Below, piece by piece: positions 9,034 through 18,435 of a stretch of DNA of 64,000 nucleotides. Source of the stretch: Undibacterium pigrum (GTDB lineage Bacteria > Pseudomonadota > Gammaproteobacteria > Burkholderiales > Burkholderiaceae_D). The notes beneath the pieces were generated by a model. The model did not search any database. It worked only from the letters and a program-made list of their open reading frames with translations, and was not told the DNA's origin. Made by a program: the position numbers and the translations under genes. Position 1 is the stretch's first letter; each line of letters begins with the position of its first letter. Where the stretch lies: contig NZ_QJKB01000002.1 in assembly GCF_003201815.1 (NCBI RefSeq), positions 590,941 through 654,940 of the forward strand, written 5' to 3'.

Positions 9034-9617
9034 TTGTCTTCAGCCTTGAAGGAAAAACGCTTCCACTCGGTTTTCTGACTCCAGTGACTGTCGTTGAAGC
9101 TGGGTATCTGCAAATGCATGGGGATCTTGCTCAGACCCATGCGCAATTGCACTGCTGCGTTGTAGTTGGCACCAGCAGACAGCAGGGATTTATCTGCGAT
9201 CAGCCAGCGATTTGGCCGGGTGACCAGGTTCAGTGCGGTATCAAGCGAGGCAAAATTCTGTTGCAGGCCACCGTTGATAGTGACGTTGTATTGCTGCGTC
9301 CATTCATTATAGGCAATCCTGACCAGGTATTCGCTACGCACCACCTTTTCATCCACCCAGTACCAGCGTGAGCGGGTCAGTTCAACTTCGGTAGTAAATG
9401 AGACGGGGATGCCGTCGCGGATAGCCTTGCGCAGGCTGTCACTGAGTTCCAGGGAAAAAGTGGCCGCCAGCCGATAACCTTCGTCGCTGGCTTCTATTCT
9501 TGCCGTTTTGACTTCCACATCGGCGGCCTGGGCCGCAGGCGTCACTGCCATTGCCAGCAGCGCCAACATCAAAGTCAGCGATAACTGGCGCAGCAGGGAA
9601 GCGAAACGTCTGAACAT
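9030..9617 (-). CDS. DUF4390 domain-containing exported protein
   Basis: 195 residues with a signal peptide (hydrophobic stretch LTLMLALLAMAV, cleavage near AAQA-AD). The mature part is a beta-rich domain with WYWVDEKVV, EYLVRIAYNEWTQQYNV and NDSHWSQKTEWKRF, the DUF4390 pattern. Periplasmic or membrane-associated, function unknown. Its constant place between rsmB and ntrY in Burkholderiales and its 4-bp overlap with ntrY suggest a role linked to NtrY sensing, which is inference only. Confidence 0.85.
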   Translation of the reverse strand: MFRRFASLLRQLSLTLMLALLAMAVTPAAQAADVEVKTARIEASDEGYRLAATFSLELSDSLRKAIRDGIPVSFTTEVELTRSRWYWVDEKVVRSEYLVRIAYNEWTQQYNVTINGGLQQNFASLDTALNLVTRPNRWLIADKSLLSAGANYNAAVQLRMGLSKIPMHLQIPSFNDSHWSQKTEWKRFSFKAEDK

Positions 9618-9673
9618 GCAATCAATACGAAATCAAAAGTCTGCTAATGATAGCTTGAACTTGTTGGCATTCG

Positions 9674-11104
9674 TTAATTTTGCAGTGGTTTTTGAAACAA
9701 TGCATAGAACAAACCGTCATGTTCGTTGTTGCTTTCGGACGTAGTTGCCATGCTTGGCAGTAATTGGCCAGGTGCATCCAGGCGCTCTGCGCCGTTGCGG
9801 GTAGCAAAAGCGGCGGCCTGGGCTTCGGATTCCAGCGGCCAGATTGAACAGGTGACCATCAGCATCTTGCCGCCCGGTTTCAGCATGCGCCACAGATTGT
9901 CGAGGATGCGGGCAGACAGTGCTGCCAGCTGGGCTGCATCAGTCTTGCGACGCAACCAGCGGCTGTCAGGGTGACGCCTGACCACGCCAGAAGCCGTGCA
10001 GGGCACGTCAGCCAGGATGCGGTCATAAGGCTGGCTGTCCCACCAGTTATTACGGGAAGCATCGCCTTCCTTGATGGTGGCAAACAGTTTCAGGCGCGCC
10101 AGGTTTTCATGGATGCGCTGGATACGGGCCGGGTCGGTGTCGACGGCAGTCAATTCTATGTCTGCCAGTTCCAGCAAGTGGCCAGTCTTGCCGCCTGGGG
10201 CTGCACAGGCATCCAGCACCCGCATGCCTGTTTGCACATCCAGCAAAGGCGCTGCCAACTGGGCGGCGGCGTCCTGTACTGATACGACACCAGCTTCAAA
10301 GCCAGGGATGTTCAGCACCGGCATGGGGCGGTCAAGGCGTACGGCAAACGGACCTATCTGGTTGGCACCGATTTGCAGGCTGGTCAGTAATTCCAGATAC
10401 GCGGTTACTGTGCTGGCACGCTGATTGACCCGCAAAGTCAAAGGCGGGGCATGGTTGCCGCAGTTTAAGATGGCTTGCCAGTCTTGCGGATAAGCTGCCT
10501 TGCACTGGTCTACCCACCATTGCGGGTAATTCCAGGCTGCGGCTGGTTGCTTCATGACCAGCTTCAGTAATTCATCTTTTTCGCGCAGGTAACGGCGCAA
10601 CACAGCATTCACCATGCCTTTGGCAAATACCATATGCGGGCTGGAAGTGGCAGCAGTGACTGCCTGATCCACCACCACAAATTCTTCATACGCCTTTTCC
10701 TCATCACCTTCATTGCCCACCAGCAAGGTCAGGGCGCAGCACAGCATGCTATATAACAAGGCCGGTTCTGGCGTCTTGTTGGTCATGATCTTCAACAAGG
10801 CATCAACCCTACCAACCTGGCGCATGGTGCGGTAGGCAATATCCTGTATTGCGCCACGGGCTTGCGGCAAGGGATTGGTTTGGGTGAAGACCCTGGTCAG
10901 TGCCTGCGGCAAGGCTGTACCTTCTAGCACATAGGCTACCGCCTGGGCTGCGCCAACCAGGCTGAAAGCCAGGGAATCAGTTTTGACTTCTATGGTTTCA
11001 AATTCCACCTGTGGCTTGCTGGGCACAGGGGAAGTGCTGCCTGTACTGGCACTGCGGGCAGGTTTGGCTGGTCGGCCCAGGGTTTTTCTTGGTTGATCTT
11101 GCAT
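9674..11104 (-). CDS. rsmB: 16S rRNA (cytosine-967 C5)-methyltransferase RsmB
   Basis: 476 residues from ATG 11104; an upstream TTG in the same frame has no support. A ~60-residue extension precedes an N-terminal NusB-like helical domain (VAYVLEGTALPQALTRVF ... IQDIAYRTMR). The C-terminal half is a SAM-dependent RNA m5C methyltransferase: SAM motif VLDACAAPGGKTGHLLEL, motif IV DVPCTASGVVRRHPD, and the nucleophilic Cys in VTCSIWPLESE. It modifies C967 of 16S rRNA in the cytosol. It is the first gene of the rsmB/DUF4390/ntrY/ntrX run, the standard order in this group. Confidence 0.93.
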   Translation of the reverse strand: MQDQPRKTLGRPAKPARSASTGSTSPVPSKPQVEFETIEVKTDSLAFSLVGAAQAVAYVLEGTALPQALTRVFTQTNPLPQARGAIQDIAYRTMRQVGRVDALLKIMTNKTPEPALLYSMLCCALTLLVGNEGDEEKAYEEFVVVDQAVTAATSSPHMVFAKGMVNAVLRRYLREKDELLKLVMKQPAAAWNYPQWWVDQCKAAYPQDWQAILNCGNHAPPLTLRVNQRASTVTAYLELLTSLQIGANQIGPFAVRLDRPMPVLNIPGFEAGVVSVQDAAAQLAAPLLDVQTGMRVLDACAAPGGKTGHLLELADIELTAVDTDPARIQRIHENLARLKLFATIKEGDASRNNWWDSQPYDRILADVPCTASGVVRRHPDSRWLRRKTDAAQLAALSARILDNLWRMLKPGGKMLMVTCSIWPLESEAQAAAFATRNGAERLDAPGQLLPSMATTSESNNEHDGLFYALFQKPLQN

Positions 11105-11291
11105 ATGTCTGGATAGTTTTATTGCAATAAATTGCTTTAGTGGCAATTTAACATGGTCAGCCTGATAAGGCGAGAGGGCGCTAGTGTAACAGCCTTGTCG
11201 CCTGCATTCGCTTTCTGTGGTCCGCCAGCACGCCGGACCACGCTACCTGACTGTAGCCAACTTCTAAACCAACATCTGAAAATCCATCAGC

Positions 11292-12176
11292 TCAGGCTGC
11301 CTGTTGTATCTGTTCCAAAGGGGTAAATTGCTGCAGTTCCAGCCAGGTGCGCAAGTCATCGAATACCCTGGTGGCATCGAGCTCATTAAATATTTCGTGA
11401 TAGAAGTCGGCATAAAAATGCGCGCTGAGCTGGTCATTGCTGAGCTTCTCCAGGAAACGGCGGCTGCCTGCCGGGTCAACCAGATGGTCGTCATCCGCCA
11501 CCATCATCAGCAAGGGCATGCTTAATTCTGTTGCGTGTGCATGGCAGTAATCCATGGCTTGCAACATGCTGGTCAACAAGCGCGCACTGAGGCGATTATG
11601 TACCAGGGCATCATTTTCATAGGCCAGCACTACTTCACCATCGTGTGACAGATAGCGGGTTTGCAAACCATTCGGCAAGCCGACGCCGGGTATCAGGCTG
11701 GAAGCCACTTTCAGCAAACCATGCTGCAAGTTCGACATGCGTATCGCCAGCGCGGGGGAAGATAATATGAGTGCGCGTAGCGGTGTCAGTTGTTCGAGTG
11801 CATAGCGGGCAGCAAATAAGCCACCCATGCTATGCCCCAATAAGATGGGCGGCCCCGCCAGTTGCTGGCTAAAGTCGCTGATGACCATTTGGGCATCGCG
11901 CAAGAGGCACATGGAGTCTGGTACATCACCGCTGCCGCCGTCAGACTGACCATGGCCGCGGTGATCATAAGTGCGCACGACAAAACCCAGAGCATTGAAA
12001 AATCTGGCGACATGGGCATAGCGCCCGCAGTGTTCGCCCAGGCCATGCATGATGACCACCCCTTGCTGCGGCTGGGCCATGACGGCCTCTGCCAGTGGCC
12101 AGTCGCGCACAAAAATCGCCTTGCCATCGGCGGTCTGGAGTTCGAATTCCCTGGTATTTTCTACGTGGGAAGTCAT
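11292..12176 (-). CDS. Alpha/beta hydrolase, monoacylglycerol lipase-like
   Basis: 294 residues. The alpha/beta-hydrolase core has an oxyanion region HGLGEHCGRY, the nucleophile elbow GHSMGG, an acid at MMVADDDHLVDP and a catalytic His in FYHEIFNE. HGLGEHxxRY with GHSMGG is the signature of the monoglyceride lipase/lysophospholipase (Hydrolase_4) group, so a serine hydrolase acting on lipid esters is expected. No signal peptide is seen. ATG 12176 is only 4 bp past the DUF1840 stop, so the two are one operon; the extra 28 codons upstream would overlap DUF1840 and are rejected. Confidence 0.87.
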   Translation of the reverse strand: MTSHVENTREFELQTADGKAIFVRDWPLAEAVMAQPQQGVVIMHGLGEHCGRYAHVARFFNALGFVVRTYDHRGHGQSDGGSGDVPDSMCLLRDAQMVISDFSQQLAGPPILLGHSMGGLFAARYALEQLTPLRALILSSPALAIRMSNLQHGLLKVASSLIPGVGLPNGLQTRYLSHDGEVVLAYENDALVHNRLSARLLTSMLQAMDYCHAHATELSMPLLMMVADDDHLVDPAGSRRFLEKLSNDQLSAHFYADFYHEIFNELDATRVFDDLRTWLELQQFTPLEQIQQAA

Positions 12177-12180
12177 GGCT

Positions 12181-12525
12181 TTATACGCCCCACATGACTT
12201 CGCGTTGCATCTTGTTGGCGGCGTGCAGCATTTCCAGCACAGGGAAGGCCCTGGTGGCAAAGCTCACCGGTTCTGGTGTTTCGTGTTCGTTGTCATCACC
12301 ATTTTCATTATGGTGGGCATTCACATCGCGGCTGACTTCTTCGGAAATCGGGTGCGCCTTGCTTTCGGCGACTGCTGCTTCGATTTTTTGTATGGCTTGT
12401 GGCAGTTCCGGAGGTGTAATGATGCCGCGTTCTACATCCTTGTGCAGCAACTCAAGGATACGACGGGCATGTTCTTTGTACATGGTGATTTCTGTGGCAG
12501 CTTTGGATTTGAACGTGATCAGCAT
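12181..12525 (-). CDS. DUF1840 family protein
   Basis: 114 residues starting MLITFKSKAATEITMY, the characteristic opening of DUF1840 proteins of betaproteobacteria. It continues with a helical domain, an acidic His/Asn/Glu-rich linker (residues ~70-85) and a conserved end (RAFPVLEMLHAANK). ATG 12525 has GGGGAAG about 6 bp upstream and is preferred to the longer frame. Cytosolic, function unknown. Leads a two-gene operon with the hydrolase. Confidence 0.85.
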   Translation of the reverse strand: MLITFKSKAATEITMYKEHARRILELLHKDVERGIITPPELPQAIQKIEAAVAESKAHPISEEVSRDVNAHHNENGDDNEHETPEPVSFATRAFPVLEMLHAANKMQREVMWGV

Positions 12526-12668
12526 GGACACTTCCCCTTTTCTTTTAATCTTGTAAGTCTGATATAGGCAAAACGGGCAAGCCAACTCTGCGCTCGGGCA
12601 CAGATGGCTGGCTAAGCTTACTCATATAATAATCCCAAAATGCCTGTTTGTTGTTTCAGATTGTTGAT

Positions 12669-13172
12669 TCAGTGTGTTTTGAATGAGGTCATGAAGGTGT
12701 CTGTCACTTCCTGTTTCATGTCTTTTTCCTGGCCCAGCATGACGATTTGATAGACCCAGGGGCCGCGTATCAGGAAGCGGCCTACCATCATGATGGGCTG
12801 GCCATTGCGCAATTTGCCACGCACTTCCACGGTGTCCGGCGCTGTGGTTTTTGTGGTTTCAGGTGTTCCCTGGATATTATTGATCATGCCTTTTTTCATG
12901 GCTTCCATGATCTGGCCAGCCTTGCCTGCATCCTCAGCCCTGGTGCTGCCGACGGCAAAACTGATACCACCTGCTTCACCTGCCAGCATGCTCATCTTCA
13001 GGCTGATACCTTCAAGTTGCAAGTCCTTGCTATCGCTCAGAGGCTTGCCTGGCATCAGAATAGTGTACGGCGCGTCATTGCTGCGGGCGTCGCGCCAGTC
13101 AAATTTGGGGCTGCAGGCACTCAGCAATACCAGGCTAACAAACAATACGACACGATGGATGACAGATTTCAT
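12669..13172 (-). CDS. Predicted lipoprotein of unknown function
   Basis: 167 residues from ATG 13172. The signal peptide ends in the lipobox LLSAC, so it should be lipidated at Cys20 and membrane-anchored facing the periplasm. The mature domain starts with PYTILMPGKP and has alternating beta strands and a helix (IMEAMKKGMINNI), ending MKQEVTDTFMTSF. The layout resembles PsbP/DUF1795-like single-domain lipoproteins, but I cannot assign a family with confidence. It stands alone on the minus strand. Confidence 0.7.
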   Translation of the reverse strand: MKSVIHRVVLFVSLVLLSACSPKFDWRDARSNDAPYTILMPGKPLSDSKDLQLEGISLKMSMLAGEAGGISFAVGSTRAEDAGKAGQIMEAMKKGMINNIQGTPETTKTTAPDTVEVRGKLRNGQPIMMVGRFLIRGPWVYQIVMLGQEKDMKQEVTDTFMTSFKTH

Positions 13173-13430
13173 GAGGTGTACTTGAATAAGATTGCAAGAA
13201 GACATTCATGTTTATGGCTTTCTTGCCGTCAACAATAAGTCTGAACATAGCGCTACATGATAATTCCTTTAGACAGATTCCGGCTGTTTTTGCATGCAGA
13301 TGGTGCGCCAGCCAGATAATTGGACGGTGATTCCATTGCTGTCCTCTGCAACAAGCCATTCTGTACAGGTATACACTGAGTTATCATAAACAGACCTGTT
13401 TGATTGTTTTACTTAATTTTTGGTGCTGTG

Positions 13431-13766
13431 ATGTCATTTTCCAAGTTTTCCGGGATTTTTTTACTGATGCTGACATCGCTGGCTGGCTGCGACCGTCTGG
13501 GCTTGCCCGACCCTGCCAAGGATGCTGCCGCCCGTGAGTCGGATGCTCGTGCAACTGGCAGCGCCTGTCGCCATGCCGGTCGCGCCATTGAAGACTGTTA
13601 TGCTCTCAACCCGGATGCTGCGAGGGCAGCCGTGTATGCGGGATGGAAGGAAATGAATGACTATATGCGTGAAAACAAGATCGATATAGTCAAGCCAGAG
13701 CTGGCAAAACCAGAAGCATCGGCTAGTGCTCAGGAAGGCAGTGCCAATGCCAAGGCCACCAAATAA
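13431..13766 (+). CDS. Small predicted lipoprotein with CX9C motif
   Basis: 111 residues. Signal peptide with lipobox SLAGC (Cys19). After an Ala-rich spacer there is a CX9C pair (C-RHAGRAIED-C) followed by a conserved-looking helix AVYAGWKEMNDYMRENKI and an Ala/Ser/Lys-rich tail. The two cysteines could form a disulfide hairpin in the periplasm. ATG 13431 is chosen because the earlier in-frame start is TTG without a ribosome site. It ends 6 bp before the GNAT gene, so the two probably share a transcript. Function unknown. Confidence 0.7.
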   Translation: MSFSKFSGIFLLMLTSLAGCDRLGLPDPAKDAAARESDARATGSACRHAGRAIEDCYALNPDAARAAVYAGWKEMNDYMRENKIDIVKPELAKPEASASAQEGSANAKATK

Positions 13767-13772
13767 TTCTTT

Positions 13773-14273
13773 ATGACCGTGTTGTTGCGCACTATGCAGG
13801 CAGATGATCTGGCTGCGGTTTATCAGATACAGACCCAGGCTTATGTGGCAGACATGGTGGAAGCACCTGCCTTGCTGGCAGCCCGCCTGGCCAGCGCGCC
13901 AGAATGTGCCTGGGTAGCAGTACAAAATGGCCAGGTACTTGCCTATCTGGCGGCTTATCCCTCAATACGTGGGAAAATTTCTGCTCTGGGGGAGGACTTT
14001 CAAATCGCCCAAGCTGCGAATGCGCTGTATTTACATGATATGGCGGTAGCTACTGAACATAAGGGCAAGGGCCTGGCACGCGCCATACTCGAATTTGCCC
14101 TCGCACATGCGAGGAAGCAGGGCTGGCAACATGCCTGCCTGGTGTCGGTACAAAGCACACGGTCTTACTGGCAAAGCCTGGGCTTTATGGAGCAGACTGA
14201 GCTGGATACTGAGCAAAAGGCCATACTGGCGACTTATACCGGCACTGCGCATTACATGCTGATGGATTTATAA
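13773..14273 (+). CDS. GNAT-family N-acetyltransferase
   Basis: 166 residues covering one GNAT domain: LHDMAVATEHKGKGLARAIL carries the acetyl-CoA pyrophosphate-binding R/Q-x-x-G-x-G/A type loop (KGKGLA), followed by the ACLVSVQSTRSYWQSLGF motif B region. It transfers acetyl from acetyl-CoA to an amine; the acceptor cannot be inferred. It lies immediately downstream of the CX9C lipoprotein gene. Confidence 0.85.
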   Translation: MTVLLRTMQADDLAAVYQIQTQAYVADMVEAPALLAARLASAPECAWVAVQNGQVLAYLAAYPSIRGKISALGEDFQIAQAANALYLHDMAVATEHKGKGLARAILEFALAHARKQGWQHACLVSVQSTRSYWQSLGFMEQTELDTEQKAILATYTGTAHYMLMDL

Positions 14274-14289
14274 GACAACAGTAAAAGCA

Positions 14290-14341
14290 AAACGGACCCG
14301 CCTGCTGCCTGCAGGCGAATCCGCTCTGGTTTTACTTTTTG
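14290..14341. terminator. Probable bidirectional terminator
   Basis: A stem CGCCTGC/GCAGGCG with a 4-nt loop, extended by CGGA/TCCG, is followed by GGTTTTACTTTTT on the plus side and preceded by A-rich sequence (AAAAGCAAAAC). It lies between the convergent GNAT and DUF1161 genes, as expected for a shared terminator. Confidence 0.6.
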
Positions 14342-14374
14342 CTGTGGCGTGATGTGGTGAGACAGCGGGCCTGA

Positions 14375-14641
14375 TTACTCTTCAGTTTTACCACTGGCCT
14401 TTTCTTTTTTGTAAATAATCTTTTTCTTGCCGCCTTCGCAGCTGCCTACCACGCGGTGCTTGGTTTCTGTATCGCTGGAGACTACTTGCAGGCTGTAATT
14501 ATTCACTCCCTTGCGTTCCAGTTTTGCTGCGACTTTGTCTTTAATGGTTTCACAAGAAGTGATTTCGGCCCACGCCGGGGCGCTGCTGAGCAACAAACTG
14601 ATGACCAGACCCTGGCCTGAAATCAAAACGCTTTTTCTCAT
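14375..14641 (-). CDS. DUF1161 domain-containing exported protein
   Basis: 88 residues. Signal peptide cleaved near AWA-EITSC. The mature part has the DUF1161 pattern: SCETIKDKVAAKLERKGV, then YSLQVV, VVGSCEGGKKKIIY. The two cysteines (in TSCET and GSCEG) likely form a disulfide in the periplasm. Function unknown; related small proteins occur widely in proteobacteria. Confidence 0.85.
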   Translation of the reverse strand: MRKSVLISGQGLVISLLLSSAPAWAEITSCETIKDKVAAKLERKGVNNYSLQVVSSDTETKHRVVGSCEGGKKKIIYKKEKASGKTEE

Positions 14642-15014
14642 TTTGCCTGCTCCCTTTCTAATGGTTTGTTATAGCTTTATGGCAAGCTGGTCGTCACGTA
14701 GACGCTGGCTTGGCTGCATAAAACCGTAACATTTCCCCAGTGTTTTTGACAGGAAAAAATAGTTTCTTCTGTGAAAGCGTGGTAAATCGTCTGCAAATTT
14801 GCTGTAACAGATGTAATTTCTTGGGTTTCCCTTATATTCTTTCCTATGCTGCAGTTCGAGCTGGGCGATGGCTGGCTGCTGTCGGGGTAGAATGCGTTTT
14901 TTGCTTGCTTTGCTTTATCATTCTGGTAACTTGGTGATATCTGATAAGACAACTCTATATTCGGGCAACATGCAGGTTTCAGCAACTTGCCAGACTTGAG
15001 CACAAGGATGCGCT
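14642..15014. other. 373-bp non-coding gap between divergent genes
   Basis: It separates DUF1161 (minus) from the histidine kinase (plus) and must hold promoters for both. I see no gene, no strong palindrome and no sigma-54 element. Short minus-strand frames here lack ribosome sites. Confidence 0.6.
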
Positions 15015-17240
15015 TTGAGCAAGACCGGACGACATGACATGAAGCCAGCAGGATTACCCACCAGCCGCTTAGCCATTGCGCTGGCGGCCAGTCTGGTGCT
15101 GGCTATCATCATCGGTGCGGCCACAGCCATCTGGATGTTGCGCATACAGGAAATCGGCAAATGGGAAAAACAGACCGAGACCTTCAGCATCGTGCTGGCA
15201 GAAACCGTCAGCCAGCAGATGGACTTTGCCTATACCGCCCTCGACAGTATTTCCGAGCGCATACAAGACCGCTGGAGCGTCAGTGCTGAATACCTGACAG
15301 TCAAATTATCTACCCATGATTTTCATCAGTTCCTGCGTGAAAAAGCGTCGCTCTCACCGGCAGTAGAAGTGATCTCCGTGCTTGATGTTAACGGCAATGT
15401 GATTAATACCTCGCGCACTTTTCCCGCGCCTACCTATAGCCTGGCGGACCGTGATTACTTCATTGCCCAGCGTGATAATCCTGTACAGGGGATATTCCTG
15501 AGTTCTTCAGTGCGCAGCAAGACCACTGGCAAATGGATGTTCTTCCTCAGTCACAGGCTGACGGGCAGCGACGGTGAATTCATCGGTGTCGTCATCCTCG
15601 GCATGTCGCCTTCTTTTTACTCGCAGTTTTATGAAAAACTCAGTGCCGACGGCCATGCCTCCATAGGCTTGCTGCGCAATGATTTCACCTACCTGGCACG
15701 CTGGCCTGAGCGCGGCGAAGTCATGGGCATGCGTAATCTGACTGGCAGCACGTATGAACTGGTGCATGGGCAAAATAAAAAGTCGGGTGTCATTATCGGC
15801 AATAATCCACGCATGGCCGAAGGTGGCAGGCAAATCACCCGCATGGCTGCCATACAGTCGCTGGAGAAATATCCGCTGATTATCAATTTTTCTGTCGATG
15901 AAGACTTGTACCTGGCTGACTGGCGCAAAATCAGTACCGGTATCGTCGTCATTGCCATGAGCGGCATCCTGGCTATCGTCGCCGCTTTCAGCGTGCTGGT
16001 GAATTTGCTGGAAAGACGGGAGCAGGATTTACTGGTCACCACAGAACTCAAGCAACAGGCTGAAGTCATCAACCGCAACCAGGCCCATTTGCTGAAAAAC
16101 CTGACCGAGCAGCAAATCGCCTTGAAAGATTCTTCCGACAGGTTGCAGGCCATTTTCCAGAATGCGGCGGACGGTATCATCATGATCGATGACACTGGCA
16201 AGATAGAAGCACTGAACCCGGCTGCCGTGGCTATCTATGGGCATCCAGCCAATGAAGTAGTCGGCAAGAACGGCAAGTTCTTCTCGCCACCAGGCCAGCC
16301 TGATTTGCTGGGCCTGGCCATGAGCCGCAGGGAATTCCTGGAAACCGGTTGCCTGCGTACCGAGGCTGAACGCATGCGCAAGGATGGCAGCCTGTTCCCG
16401 GCAGAGCTGGCGATTACCGAGTATTACCATGCTGGCAGGCGCAAACTCATCGTCATCGTGCGCGATATTTCCGAGCGGCGCAGGATGGAACGCATGAAGA
16501 GTGAATTCATCTCCACTGTCAGCCATGAACTGCGCACACCTTTGACCGCAATCCGTGGTGCGCTTGGGCTGGTAGTGGGTGGTGCCATGGGCCTGGTGCC
16601 AGAAAAAATCGCTGCCTTGCTGGGCATGGCACACAAGAATAGCGAAAGCCTGACCCGGCTCATCAATGACTTGCTGGATATTCAAAAAATAGAAGCCGGC
16701 AAAATGGACTTTGTCTTTGAAAGTCTGAACCTGCAAAACCTCTTGCAGACGGCAGTGAATAATAATCAGGGTTTTGCGCAAAGTGTGGGTACGGAAATCG
16801 TCATCGGCAAGCTGGCAGATCAGGCGGCAATCATGGTCGATGCCGGGCGCTTTCAGCAAGTCATGGCCAATCTCTTGTCGAATGCCTGCAAATATTCTCC
16901 TGAAGGCGCAACCGTTACCGTGCTCAGCGTGGACAGGGGTGAAAATATGGTGCGCATAGAAGTCATCGACCAGGGTACGGGTATACCTGAAAGTTTCCGT
17001 GAACGCCTGTTCCAGAAATTCTCGCAGGCAGATTCTTCAGATACCCGTGCCAAAGGCGGCACCGGCCTGGGCCTGGCTATATCCCAGGCCATCATACGTC
17101 AGATGCATGGCGACATAGGTTATTACATGAGTGAAGACCCGGCACAGCCGGGCACACATTTCTATATAGACCTGCCTTTACACCAGGAAGGCCTGACTGG
17201 CCTCGAAGCGATTACAGCAAAGCCAGATCACGTGCTTTGA
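15015..17240 (+). CDS. Membrane sensor histidine kinase (dCache, PAS, HisKA, HATPase)
   Basis: 741 residues. A membrane segment near residues 18-40 and a second near 312-335 flank a periplasmic ~270-residue double-cache sensor domain (LDVNGNVINTSRTF; DRDYFIAQRDNP is the typical dCache strand pair). Then come a short coiled coil, a PAS domain (~375-490), the H-box (His504 in STVSHELRTPL) and a HATPase (DQGTGIPE; GGTGLGLAISQAI). The start is TTG 15015, with AAGGA 6 bp upstream; the first in-frame ATG (15039) has no ribosome site. No response regulator is adjacent, so it is an orphan kinase whose partner is elsewhere. The ligand is unknown; dCache domains often bind amino acids or carboxylates. 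Confidence 0.88.
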   Translation: MSKTGRHDMKPAGLPTSRLAIALAASLVLAIIIGAATAIWMLRIQEIGKWEKQTETFSIVLAETVSQQMDFAYTALDSISERIQDRWSVSAEYLTVKLSTHDFHQFLREKASLSPAVEVISVLDVNGNVINTSRTFPAPTYSLADRDYFIAQRDNPVQGIFLSSSVRSKTTGKWMFFLSHRLTGSDGEFIGVVILGMSPSFYSQFYEKLSADGHASIGLLRNDFTYLARWPERGEVMGMRNLTGSTYELVHGQNKKSGVIIGNNPRMAEGGRQITRMAAIQSLEKYPLIINFSVDEDLYLADWRKISTGIVVIAMSGILAIVAAFSVLVNLLERREQDLLVTTELKQQAEVINRNQAHLLKNLTEQQIALKDSSDRLQAIFQNAADGIIMIDDTGKIEALNPAAVAIYGHPANEVVGKNGKFFSPPGQPDLLGLAMSRREFLETGCLRTEAERMRKDGSLFPAELAITEYYHAGRRKLIVIVRDISERRRMERMKSEFISTVSHELRTPLTAIRGALGLVVGGAMGLVPEKIAALLGMAHKNSESLTRLINDLLDIQKIEAGKMDFVFESLNLQNLLQTAVNNNQGFAQSVGTEIVIGKLADQAAIMVDAGRFQQVMANLLSNACKYSPEGATVTVLSVDRGENMVRIEVIDQGTGIPESFRERLFQKFSQADSSDTRAKGGTGLGLAISQAIIRQMHGDIGYYMSEDPAQPGTHFYIDLPLHQEGLTGLEAITAKPDHVL

Positions 17241-18414
17241 CACCGGCGAACACCTGTTCTACCTGGCCAGCATTCAAACCATACAGACGGCTGAACAAAC
17301 CACCAAGCACGGCACGGTATTCATTCAACACAGGGTAGTCACGGTTCTGGAATAATTTGCCTGCTTCAAGAGAAACTTGCTCACCAGCGATTTGCCCGCC
17401 CTTGATGCCACCACCCAGCACCCAGTACACCGTGCCATGACCATGGTCAGTACCGCGTTTGCCATTTTCGCGGAAAGTACGGCCAAATTCACTGATGACC
17501 ACGACCGTGGTATTGCGCCAGGCGCTGCCCATTTCAGTACGATAAGCGGCCAGGCCGCGTCCCAGTTCCTCGAACTTGACGGCCAGCGTGCCAGTTGCTG
17601 CACCCTGGTTGACATGGGTATCCCAGCCACCGACATCAATAAAGCCCAGCGCATATTTGTCGCGCATGAGTTTGGCTATGCGTTGCGCTTCCAGCTCGAA
17701 ACCCTTGGTCGAGATGGCATTGCGGTTGGCGCTGTTCATTTCTTCTGCCATTTCACGCGCCACTTCATCGCGCATGGCAAAACCATCCTTGACGGCTTGT
17801 GACAGGCTGGTATCGGCATACATCTGCATGATCAGTTCACGCTGGCGCTGATCCACATTCGCCTTGCTGACATTGCGCAGGGCGGTATTGGCGATATGTG
17901 CCTGCCCCTGCATGGCCAGTGGTAACTGATCGGTGAACGACATGGCACTGACCTTGCCGTTATTTCCCAATACTTTGGCCAGACGGTTCAAAAAGCCAGA
18001 ATGGAAATCCCGGCTCGTATTCAGTGGCTGACCCATTTCTATACTGTCCTGGGTTTCAAAGTGGCTGCGCGATAAATCATCTGTACCGGCAAAGGGGATG
18101 AAGGCTGCTTCACCCTGCTGGAACATGGGGTAAATCGTGTCTCGCAGAGCCGGATGCAGACCCCAGTCGGCATTCAGTGCCAGTGCCGCATCCGGTATGG
18201 AGCCTGGCCTGGCGATGGCAATATTTGGCCTGGCTTCATAATAAAAATTACTGGAAGTAGGCACCAGCAAATTGCTGGCATCATAGCCGCCGCGCAAGAA
18301 CACCAGCAGCAAACGGTTCTGGGTAGCGGGAGCAGCCATGACCTGGCTGCTCAAACCCAGCATGGCGGAGGATGGCAGCAGTGCCATCGCTTTCAATAAG
18401 TCTCTACGGTTCAT
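17212..18414 (-). CDS. DUF1501 family protein with Tat-type signal
   Basis: 400 residues. The N-terminus MNRRDLLKAMALLPSSAML has a Tat-like twin-arginine start (RRDLLK), so export in folded form is expected. The body carries LLLVFLRGGYDASNLLVP, DVGGWDTHVNQGA, VVVISEFGRTFREN and DHGHGTVYWVLGGGIKGG, the DUF1501 (alkaline-phosphatase-superfamily-like, sulfatase-related) pattern with likely metal ligands Asp/His. It follows the DUF1800 gene by 21 bp on the same strand; the two families are nearly always paired. The true function is unknown. The 3' end overlaps the kinase gene's 3' end by 29 bp (convergent). Confidence 0.88.
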   Translation of the reverse strand: MNRRDLLKAMALLPSSAMLGLSSQVMAAPATQNRLLLVFLRGGYDASNLLVPTSSNFYYEARPNIAIARPGSIPDAALALNADWGLHPALRDTIYPMFQQGEAAFIPFAGTDDLSRSHFETQDSIEMGQPLNTSRDFHSGFLNRLAKVLGNNGKVSAMSFTDQLPLAMQGQAHIANTALRNVSKANVDQRQRELIMQMYADTSLSQAVKDGFAMRDEVAREMAEEMNSANRNAISTKGFELEAQRIAKLMRDKYALGFIDVGGWDTHVNQGAATGTLAVKFEELGRGLAAYRTEMGSAWRNTTVVVISEFGRTFRENGKRGTDHGHGTVYWVLGGGIKGGQIAGEQVSLEAGKLFQNRDYPVLNEYRAVLGGLFSRLYGLNAGQVEQVFAGVKARDLALL

Positions 18415-18435
18415 GGTGGACCTTTCCGTAACAAT

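Noticed and set aside
16029..16859. 276-codon frame antisense to the sensor kinase
   Set aside because: The sense strand has H-box and HATPase motifs in order; the antisense frame is a by-product.
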